The notes beneath the pieces are model-generated. The model was not told the origin of the DNA. It saw nothing but the letters and a program-made list of their open reading frames with translations, and did not search any database. The position numbers and the translations under genes are program-made. Below are positions 23,985 to 30,955 of a stretch of DNA of 57,435 nt, piece after piece. This stretch comes from Candidatus Omnitrophota bacterium. Lineage in GTDB: Bacteria; Ratteibacteria; UBA8468; B48-G9; JAFGKM01. The stretch is taken from NCBI GenBank assembly GCA_016928555.1, contig JAFGKM010000015.1, positions 1 to 57,435 of the forward strand, given 5' to 3'. Position 1 is the stretch's first letter. Every line of letters begins with the position of its first letter.

Positions 23985-26003
23985 ATGCCGACTTTGAAAC
24001 AACTTGCAAAAAGAGAAGAAAAATTTGTATCGGGCCACCGTTTGTGCGCCGGCTGCGGAGAGGGCATTGTCGCGAGGATGGTCATGCTTGCCATAGACAA
24101 GCCGGTTATCGTGGGAAATGCGACCGGTTGTCTGGAGGTTGCAAGCACTATCTTCCCATATTCGGCATGGAACGTTCCGTGGGTTCACACCGCCTTTGAA
24201 AACGTTGCGGCTACGGTAAGCGGCGTTGAAGCTGCCTACAGGGTTTTGAAAAAGCAGGGGAAGATAGACAAAGATGCGGTTTTTGTGGCATTCGGCGGCG
24301 ACGGCGGAACCTATGACATAGGACTTCAGTCTCTTTCCGGCGCGGCCGAAAGGGGACATAAGATGCTTTACGTATGCTGTAACAACCAGGCATACATGAA
24401 TTGTTTGAGCGCCGATTCTCTTATAATGACCAAGGAAGGCCTTAAGAAAATAACAGAAATAAAACAAGGAGAATCAGTTTACGCTTTTGACCAGCAAAAT
24501 TACCAGTTGGTTGTAAAAAAATGCACTGGTGTTTTTGATAACGGAATAAAGCCCGTTTATGAACTTAAGACTCTGCATCACTCAATAAAAGCAACAGACA
24601 ATCATCCTTTTCTAATTCTGAAAAGAAACGGAAAAGGGAAAGAGAACAATTTTGTCTGGAAAAAATTGCGTGAGATTAAAACAGGAGATGAAGTCGTCGT
24701 TTTGAAAAACATAAATCCAGGGCGAACTGCTGATTTTATTTTTACAAAAGTTACCACAGACGATTATAAAGTAAATAGACTCAATGATATCAATATCCCC
24801 GGACATTCCAGTCCTGACTTAATGAAATATCTGGGCCTGTATGTCGGAGATGGATGGGTAAGGAGCGAAAGGGGAGAGGTAGGTTTTGCTCTGCCAGAAA
24901 ACAGCAAGGGTCGGGAAATCTTAATAAATCTCCATACCAAAATTTTTGGTGAAAGTTTAAGAACAGATGAAGTGTATATATATATCAATTCTGTAAATTT
25001 GGCAAGATTTATTGACTCTTTAGGTTTTGGTAAAGGAGCAAAAAACAAGATTATTCCGCAATGGCTCTTCACTTTGCCGTTAGAAGAAAGAGAAAGTTTT
25101 ATTGATGGATTAATGTTGTCTGACGGATATAGAACAGGAAATAGTTGCCGGTATGTTTCTGCAAGCGCTGAGCTGTTAAGCCGCCTTAGGGTTTTGCTCC
25201 AAATTACCAATTACAGGGTGGGAAATATCCATTGGCAAAGCAAAGAAAAAGGAACAAAGTGTGTAGACAGAGAATTTCTGAAAGATGCAAAATATGGATA
25301 TATATGTTTTAGCAAAAAGAATAAATGGAATATAGAGAAATACAGGCAGCAATACAGGCATAGAAATTTCTTAATAGAAAACAAATATTTTGACGTGGAA
25401 AAAGTAAAAAGCATAAAACTGGTCGGAGATGAACCTACTCTTGACTTACGAGTTGAAGGCGAACATAATTTCATCGCTGACGGAATAGTCGTTCATAACA
25501 CCGGCATTCAGCGCTCGTCGGCAACGCCCAAAGCGGCGCACACGACAACCTCTCCGCTGGGCAAGGTTATCCCGGGCAAGGTGCAGTTTCCCAAGGATGT
25601 CGCATCAATAATGGTAGCGCACAACATACCCTATGTTGCAACCTCAATCCCCGGCCGGTGGAACGACCTTGTAAACAAGGTTGAAAAGGCTGTTTCCTTT
25701 GACGGCTTTACCTTCATTGACGTGCTTACCCCATGCCGTCTCGGCTGGCCCCATGAACCGGAACTCACGATGGAGATTTCAAGGGTTGCCGCCGATACCT
25801 GCATCTGGCCCCTTTACGAGGTTGCGGAAGGGAAATACAAATTAACCTATAAGCCGAAAGAGAAGAAACCCGTTGTCGAATGGTTCAAGATGCAGAGAAG
25901 GTTTGCCCATCTTTTGAAGCCGGAGAATCAGGAACTTCTGGAAAACATACAGAAAGAGGTTGACAGGAGATGGGATATACTTCTCAAAAAATGTGAGGGG
26001 TAA
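23985..26003 (+). CDS. porB: Pyruvate:ferredoxin oxidoreductase beta subunit containing an intein
   Basis: 672 residues as translated; splicing of the 366-residue insert gives 306, the usual length for PorB. The N-extein (1-139) has the cluster Cys pair LCAGCGEG (C21, C24) and the thiamine diphosphate motif FGGDGGTYDIG (D106) with CCNNQAYMN. The C-extein continues TGIQRSSATPKAAHTT, the exact continuation expected of the active-site loop. TGGAGG precedes the ATG. It is followed four bases later by cstA. The unspliced chain would have its cofactor loop interrupted, so activity of the main pyruvate-oxidising enzyme should depend on protein splicing. Confidence 0.96.
   Translation: MPTLKQLAKREEKFVSGHRLCAGCGEGIVARMVMLAIDKPVIVGNATGCLEVASTIFPYSAWNVPWVHTAFENVAATVSGVEAAYRVLKKQGKIDKDAVFVAFGGDGGTYDIGLQSLSGAAERGHKMLYVCCNNQAYMNCLSADSLIMTKEGLKKITEIKQGESVYAFDQQNYQLVVKKCTGVFDNGIKPVYELKTLHHSIKATDNHPFLILKRNGKGKENNFVWKKLREIKTGDEVVVLKNINPGRTADFIFTKVTTDDYKVNRLNDINIPGHSSPDLMKYLGLYVGDGWVRSERGEVGFALPENSKGREILINLHTKIFGESLRTDEVYIYINSVNLARFIDSLGFGKGAKNKIIPQWLFTLPLEERESFIDGLMLSDGYRTGNSCRYVSASAELLSRLRVLLQITNYRVGNIHWQSKEKGTKCVDREFLKDAKYGYICFSKKNKWNIEKYRQQYRHRNFLIENKYFDVEKVKSIKLVGDEPTLDLRVEGEHNFIADGIVVHNTGIQRSSATPKAAHTTTSPLGKVIPGKVQFPKDVASIMVAHNIPYVATSIPGRWNDLVNKVEKAVSFDGFTFIDVLTPCRLGWPHEPELTMEISRVAADTCIWPLYEVAEGKYKLTYKPKEKKPVVEWFKMQRRFAHLLKPENQELLENIQKEVDRRWDILLKKCEG
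24402..25499 (+). mobile_element. Intein with LAGLIDADG homing endonuclease in PorB
   Basis: 366 residues from Cys1 (CLSADSLIMT) to the terminal His365-Asn366 (GIVVHN), with Thr as first C-extein residue. Block B has T65-D-N-H68 (KATDNHPFLIL) and block F is VEGEHNFIADG. Both endonuclease motifs keep their acidic residues: YLGLYVGDGW (142-152, D150) and FIDGLMLSDGYR (233-244, D241). All expected class 1 splicing residues are seen, so it should be active in splicing and perhaps in homing. The stretch is visibly richer in A and T than the flanking exteins, which suggests recent arrival from another genome. Confidence 0.96.
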
Positions 26004-26007
26004 CACA

Positions 26008-27648
26008 ATGAATTCCCTTCTGCTGGTGGGTATTTCACTGCTCCTTTTTGTTCTTGCATACCGTTTTTACGGCCGCTTCCTGGAAAGGATATGGGATGTA
26101 TCCGCAGACAGGAAAACCCCGGTGGCGGAAAAACAGGACGGTGTTGATTACATTCCCGCCAAACACTGGACGATACTCTTCGGACACCACTTTGCCTCAA
26201 TCGCGGGAGCAGGACCCATCCTGGGCCCGGTTATCGCCTGCATGCTTTGGGGCTGGCTTCCCGCGGCGGTCTGGATTATCTGCGGCTCCATTTTGCTCGG
26301 AGGTGTGCATGACTTCTCTTCCCTGGTTTTGAGCCTGCGGCATAAAGGCAGGTCTGTTGGAGAAATTACCGAGTCAGTCATGGGACGCAGAAGCAGAATA
26401 CTGTTTTCCCTGTTCATCTGGTTCACTCTGATACTTGTGGTGGCGGTTTTTGCCTCGGTCACGGCAAATACGTTTGTTCAGGAACAGGCGATAGTCATTC
26501 CGACGTTCGGCCTGATACTTATATCCCTGCTCTTTGGTTTTCTTGTTTACCGTCTTAACTGCAACTACATATATGCAACGCTCGGAGCCCTTGTTCTTCT
26601 GGCATTTTTATTTGTACTCGGCAATAAATTCCCGGTTTCTTTTACCGTCGCCGAACCCTTAAAACTCTGGATAATCGTACTTCTGGTATATTCTTTCATA
26701 GCAAGTATTATACCGGTCAATCTTCTGCTTCAGCCGAGAGACTACCTCTCTTCATTCATATTGATCGCAGGCCTTGTACTCGGATATGCGGGGCTTTTTA
26801 CCGCAAGGCCATCGGTAAACGCTCCCGCATTCATAGCTTTTTCCGCCGCCGGGCAGAAAGGAACCCTCTGGCCCATGATGTTTGTAATAATTGCATGCGG
26901 GGCCATAAGCGGATTTCACAGCCTTGTCGCAAGCGGGACTACTTCAAAGCAGATAACAAGCGAGAAGGATGCAAGAAAAATCAGTTATGGAGGAATGCTT
27001 ACAGAGGGGGTTCTTTCCATACTTGCACTGCTCTGCGTTTGCGCAGGGCTTTACTGGAACAATGCCGGTTCCGCGCTGAACTATCCCGAACTGATGGCGG
27101 GGGGCAACTGGATAGGAACTTTTGCAACCGGCTACGGGCAGGTAGTCTCAAGAATTCTGGACCCTGAAGTCGGCAAGATGCTTGCAATCGTGATGATAAA
27201 TGCTTTCGTTCTGACAACACTTGACACGGCCACAAGGATTACCAGATATATTTCCCATGAGCTTTTCGGCGAGAGCTGGAACATCAAAATATTCAGGAAC
27301 AGGTACTTTAACACTTTTTCCGTCGTGCTTATAGCCGGCTGGCTTGCATTCGGCAACTGGCAGAAGATATGGCCTGTATTCGGAGCCGCCAACCAGCTTG
27401 TAGCCGCCATAGCCCTTTTTGTTGCGGGGCTGTTTTTGCTGGGAAGACAGAAAAAGAGTTCACTGACGGCCTTCCTGCCCGCATTGTTCATGTTCCTCAC
27501 CACAATCGCCGCTTTGGTTTATCAGGCAAATGGGTTCTACCGCAGCAAGAACTTCCTTCTCGGCAATATCGCGATTCTGCTGACTGTCCTTGCAGCTTTT
27601 GTCATAGTAGAAGGCCTCCGCACAATCCGCAGTTTAAAAAAATCCTGA
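26008..27648 (+). CDS. cstA: CstA-family transporter
   Basis: 546 residues with more than a dozen hydrophobic segments. Family signatures are YIPAKHWTILFGHHFASIAGAGPILGP, GGVHDFSSL and GAISGFHSLVASGTTSKQ. It is shorter than E. coli CstA (about 700) and lacks the long C-terminal part. Members import pyruvate or peptides. The gene begins four bases after porB, the beta subunit of the enzyme that consumes pyruvate, so pyruvate uptake is the most economical reading. GAGGGG precedes the ATG. Confidence 0.9.
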   Translation: MNSLLLVGISLLLFVLAYRFYGRFLERIWDVSADRKTPVAEKQDGVDYIPAKHWTILFGHHFASIAGAGPILGPVIACMLWGWLPAAVWIICGSILLGGVHDFSSLVLSLRHKGRSVGEITESVMGRRSRILFSLFIWFTLILVVAVFASVTANTFVQEQAIVIPTFGLILISLLFGFLVYRLNCNYIYATLGALVLLAFLFVLGNKFPVSFTVAEPLKLWIIVLLVYSFIASIIPVNLLLQPRDYLSSFILIAGLVLGYAGLFTARPSVNAPAFIAFSAAGQKGTLWPMMFVIIACGAISGFHSLVASGTTSKQITSEKDARKISYGGMLTEGVLSILALLCVCAGLYWNNAGSALNYPELMAGGNWIGTFATGYGQVVSRILDPEVGKMLAIVMINAFVLTTLDTATRITRYISHELFGESWNIKIFRNRYFNTFSVVLIAGWLAFGNWQKIWPVFGAANQLVAAIALFVAGLFLLGRQKKSSLTAFLPALFMFLTTIAALVYQANGFYRSKNFLLGNIAILLTVLAAFVIVEGLRTIRSLKKS

Positions 27649-27661
27649 CAGATGAATTAAG

Positions 27662-27913
27662 TCAACGGTAAGCGTTTTTGCGGTGTTTTATTCTATAGAT
27701 GTAAACGGCTTTACTTGAGTCGTCTATTCTATAGAGAATGCGGTAATCTCCGGAGCGGAATCTGTACCCTTCTTCATTTGTTAATTTTTGACAACCTTGG
27801 GGCCGCGGATTGCTTGCCAGTTCAGAAAGTCTCTTGTTAACCTGGAGAAATATTCTCTGCTCGAGATTATCAAGGTCTTTCCCTGCGGAAGGCATTAAGA
27901 GTATTTTATACAT
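27662..27913 (-). CDS. RelE/ParE-family toxin
   Basis: 83 residues: MYKILLMPSAGKDLDNLEQRI at the start, and GYRFRSGDYRILYRIDDSSKAVYIYRIKHRKNAYR at the end, which is the classical RelE C-terminus with its basic active-site residues. It overlaps its antitoxin by 8 bases and converges on cstA. Confidence 0.88.
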   Translation of the reverse strand: MYKILLMPSAGKDLDNLEQRIFLQVNKRLSELASNPRPQGCQKLTNEEGYRFRSGDYRILYRIDDSSKAVYIYRIKHRKNAYR

Positions 27914-28133
27914 GGCGGGCCTTAACGTAGTTTTCCAGAGGTATAGCTGATTTTTCCTCGTCTCTTAGCTGTTTCAGTTCCAAAATGTCTTCTCTCAATT
28001 CTTCGGATAGAAGTTTTTCCTCAAGAGATTTTTCCACGAAAAAACCATATTTAACCCCGTGTTCTCTGCAGAATTTTTTCATTCTTTCTGCAGTCTTCTT
28101 GTCCACTTTTACAGACAATGTATATTTATCCAT
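27906..28133 (-). CDS. Ribbon-helix-helix-type antitoxin
   Basis: 75 residues: YTLSVKVDKKTAERMKKFCREHG fits a ribbon-helix-helix start, with a charged tail ending NYVKARHV. AGAGGTGA precedes the ATG. A consensus promoter is at 28154-28182. Confidence 0.75.
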   Translation of the reverse strand: MDKYTLSVKVDKKTAERMKKFCREHGVKYGFFVEKSLEEKLLSEELREDILELKQLRDEEKSAIPLENYVKARHV

Positions 28134-28153
28134 AATTTCACCTCTTTTCGTTT

Positions 28154-28182
28154 ATTATACATACTTTTTCTTGCTTTGTCAA
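28154..28182 (-). promoter_or_regulatory. Perfect consensus promoter of the second RelE-type pair
   Basis: On the minus strand TTGACA (28177-28182), 17-base spacer, TATAAT (28154-28159), then AGAGGTGA and the antitoxin ATG. Confidence 0.78.
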
Positions 28183-28213
28183 GATAAATGTTTTATACGC
28201 CTATATGATTTAT

Positions 28214-28230
28214 GTGTTATAATATAACAC
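28214..28230 (+). promoter_or_regulatory. Palindrome centred on a -10 box upstream of transketolase
   Basis: GTGTTAT-AAT-ATAACAC is a perfect inverted repeat that contains TATAAT (28218-28223). No good -35 at 17 bases is visible. It could be an operator over the transketolase promoter. Confidence 0.45.
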
Positions 28231-28257
28231 CTTTAAAACATAACAGGAGGAGAGAGA

Positions 28258-30168
28258 ATGGGAAGATTTGAAAAGGAACGGTTAACTGACAGTGATATTG
28301 CGAAACTGAAGGAACTGAACAAGCTGTGCAAAGGCGACATACTGACGATGACAACCCTTGCCAAGTCAGGCCATCCCGGCGGGTCCATGTCCTCTCTGGA
28401 CATATATCTTACAGTTTATTCTTACGCAAATGTTGCGCCTGACAGAGTTGACGACCCGTCAAGGGATAAGATTGTCGTGAGCCACGGGCATACCTCCCCC
28501 GGCGTTTTTTCTGTCCTTGGCAGGCTGGGGTTTTTTGACGTGGACGAGGCGGTTGCGACCTTCCGCTACTCCGGAAGCATGTTTGAGGGTCACGTTGTGA
28601 GGAGCGTGCCGGGAGTGGAATGGAGCAGCGGCAACCTCGGGCAGGGGCTTTCGGCCGGCTGCGGATTCGCTCTTGGCGACCGGCTGCACAACAGGGATAC
28701 CCATATTTTTGTTTTGATGAGCGACGGAGAGAGCACAAAGGGGCAGGTGGCGGAAGCAAGGAGGTTTGCCGCCAAGTACGGGATTAAGAACATAACGGTT
28801 GTCGTGGACAATAACAATATACAGATAAGCGGAAAAACCTGCGATATTATGCCGTGCCGGATATGTGATAACTACCGCGCAGACGGCTGGGAGACGCTTG
28901 AGGTTGACGGCCATGATTTTGCAGAGATTTACGGTGCGTTGCGCAAGGCAATTGCCACGGACAGTCCGGTTTGCATCATAGCAAACACCGTTATAGGGAA
29001 GGGCGTTTCCTTTATGGAAAATGACTACAGGTATCACGGAAAAACTCTGGACGAGCAGTCTTACGCCAAGGCAATGTCTGAAGTCGGACTGCCTCCCGAA
29101 CTTGAAAAATACAAAAAACTGAGAGAGAAAAAGGTAACCTGTAAAGAGAGAAAGTTTCACTTTGCACCAAGCCTTGAAAAAGGCGCGCCGGTTGTTTATG
29201 GCAAGGACGAAAAGACGGACAACCGCAGCGCCTACGGGAAAGCCCTTTATGAACTTGCTAAAGCGAATGCGGGGAATAAAGAATTTCCTTTCGCCGTTTT
29301 TGACTGCGACCTTGCAACATCTGTGAAAACAGACACGTTTGCCAAGGAATTCCCTGAAAATTTCTTCCAGGTCGGCGTACAGGAGCACAATGCCGCCACT
29401 ATAGCGGGTGCAATTTCCACGGACAGGATAATAAGCTTTTTCTCGGACTTTGCGGTATTCGGCATTGACGAGACGTACAACCAGTCCCGCCTGAACGACC
29501 TCAACCATACCAACCTTAAGCTTGTATGCACGCACGTCGGATTGGACGTGGGAGAGGATGGGAAAACACACCAGTGCATTGATTACATTGGGACTATCAG
29601 AAACCTCTTCGGGTTCAGGATTATCATACCTGCCGACCCCAACCAGACTGACAGGGTGATAAGATATGTGGCGGGAGAGCCGGGCAACTGGTTTGTAGGC
29701 ATGGGAAGGTCCAAAACCCTTACCGTTGAAACCGAAAAGGGCGACGGTGTATATTTTGACGAAAAATATAAGTTTGAATACGGAAAGGCTGATATTTTGT
29801 GCGAAGGCAAAAGCGGATATATAATTACCATGGGATGCCTTGTCCCCCGCGCCCTAAAGGCGGTGGAGTTGTTAAAGGCGGAGGGAATCAGCATCGGCAT
29901 TATCAATATGAGCTGTCCACTGGAGATAGACGGAAAGGTTCTTGATAAAGCGATTGCAACAGGGCTGATTTTGACGATGGAGGACCACCACATAGATACG
30001 GGACTGGGTATGACCGTGGGGCGGTATCTCCTTGAGAAAAAGTATGCAGGAAAATTTTTAAGGCGGGGCGTAACCCGGTACGGAAGTTCCGGCGAGCCGG
30101 AATATCTCTTCAAGCAGGAAGGCATGGACCCTGCATCGGTCGCCGCTCTTCTCAAGTCCCAGCTGTAA
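28258..30168 (+). CDS. tkt: Transketolase
   Basis: 636 residues. Thiamine diphosphate motifs are present: KSGHPGGSMSS, SGNLGQGLSAGCGFALG and MSDGESTKGQVAEA, with VVDNNNIQ. The C-terminal half has the pyrimidine-binding domain (FQVGVQEHNAATIAGAIS) and a final regulatory-like fold. It moves two-carbon units between sugar phosphates in the pentose-phosphate pathway. GGAGGAGAG precedes the ATG. The second position of the usual GDGE motif reads SDGE, still with the metal-binding Asp. Annotation is firm as a transketolase family member; strict substrate is assumed. Confidence 0.92.
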   Translation: MGRFEKERLTDSDIAKLKELNKLCKGDILTMTTLAKSGHPGGSMSSLDIYLTVYSYANVAPDRVDDPSRDKIVVSHGHTSPGVFSVLGRLGFFDVDEAVATFRYSGSMFEGHVVRSVPGVEWSSGNLGQGLSAGCGFALGDRLHNRDTHIFVLMSDGESTKGQVAEARRFAAKYGIKNITVVVDNNNIQISGKTCDIMPCRICDNYRADGWETLEVDGHDFAEIYGALRKAIATDSPVCIIANTVIGKGVSFMENDYRYHGKTLDEQSYAKAMSEVGLPPELEKYKKLREKKVTCKERKFHFAPSLEKGAPVVYGKDEKTDNRSAYGKALYELAKANAGNKEFPFAVFDCDLATSVKTDTFAKEFPENFFQVGVQEHNAATIAGAISTDRIISFFSDFAVFGIDETYNQSRLNDLNHTNLKLVCTHVGLDVGEDGKTHQCIDYIGTIRNLFGFRIIIPADPNQTDRVIRYVAGEPGNWFVGMGRSKTLTVETEKGDGVYFDEKYKFEYGKADILCEGKSGYIITMGCLVPRALKAVELLKAEGISIGIINMSCPLEIDGKVLDKAIATGLILTMEDHHIDTGLGMTVGRYLLEKKYAGKFLRRGVTRYGSSGEPEYLFKQEGMDPASVAALLKSQL

Positions 30169-30175
30169 ACGAGCA

Positions 30176-30226
30176 CCCCTCACCATTGTCCTCTCCCCTA
30201 AGGGGAGAGGAATTAAAGGTGAGGGG
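30176..30226. repeat. Palindromic repeat, CCCCTCACC...CTCTCCCC family
   Basis: Outer stem CCCCTCACC (30176-30184) with GGTGAGGGG (30218-30226) and inner stem CTCTCCCC (30191-30198) with GGGGAGAG (30202-30209). The right edge supplies purine-rich sequence near the next start codon. Related to 11089-11123. Confidence 0.85.
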
Positions 30227-30238
30227 AAGAGATGCAAC

Positions 30239-30943
30239 ATGAAAATCATAGTGTTGAGCGCCCATCCTGATGATGCGGAAGCAGGAGCAGGCGGGTTTTG
30301 TATCAGAGCCTTTGAAGCCGGGCATGATGTGACTATTGTGCATATGTCCAGCGAGAGGCAGAACCGTAAGATTGACGGGGTTGGCGAGTCTGAAGTGCGT
30401 ATGGCGGAAGGGAAAGAAGCGGCGCGGATACTCGGAGTAAAAGTGGAATTCATGGACTATTTTATGGGCGAGTTTCCGGCTACAATAGAGAGTTCTCAGG
30501 AAATGACGGATCTGCTTAAAAGGCATAAGCCGGAGATTGTTCTCACTCACTGGCCCGTCGATTCGCATCCCGACCATCAGGTGGCGGGTATCCTTCCTTT
30601 GCGTTCTTTTATCTGGACGCAGAAATTCTGCCTCGGGTTTTACGAGGTTTACTCAGGGATTCAAACACTCTCTTTCCCCCCCAACCGTTATGTGGATATT
30701 TCCGGTGTAATAGAATGCAAAAGGAAAGGCCTCCTTGCACATAAGAGCCAGCAGCCGGAAGCGCAGGTGCTTATGCAGGAGAAAATAAGTGCTTTTCGCG
30801 GTGCGGAAAGAAGATGCGGACATGCCGAGGCGTTTCATATACTGGGCGGGGAAATGCCGACGCCTTTTGATGACCTGTTTGCAGACATCAGGACATTCCA
30901 GCAGTCAGGCGGATTGGATCGCCTGAAAATGGAATCATGGTAA
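30239..30943 (+). CDS. PIG-L family deacetylase
   Basis: 234 residues. The zinc site is SAHPDDAEAGAGG near the N-terminus (AHPDDxE) with HWPVDSHPDHQ further on. Such enzymes remove acetyl groups from N-acetylglucosamine derivatives, which suits the glycan-processing genes that follow. The purine-rich edge of the repeat just upstream may act as the ribosome site. Confidence 0.88.
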   Translation: MKIIVLSAHPDDAEAGAGGFCIRAFEAGHDVTIVHMSSERQNRKIDGVGESEVRMAEGKEAARILGVKVEFMDYFMGEFPATIESSQEMTDLLKRHKPEIVLTHWPVDSHPDHQVAGILPLRSFIWTQKFCLGFYEVYSGIQTLSFPPNRYVDISGVIECKRKGLLAHKSQQPEAQVLMQEKISAFRGAERRCGHAEAFHILGGEMPTPFDDLFADIRTFQQSGGLDRLKMESW

Positions 30944-30955
30944 AGTCCGGTGCAT

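Noticed and set aside
23985-26003. Reading porB as two genes or as a frameshifted gene with foreign DNA
   Set aside because: The frame is open throughout and the insert begins with Cys and ends His-Asn/Thr with all intein blocks, so a single gene with an intein explains it.
28459-29571. Open frame of 370 codons opposite transketolase
   Set aside because: Antisense shadow of strongly conserved transketolase codons; composition is unlike a protein.
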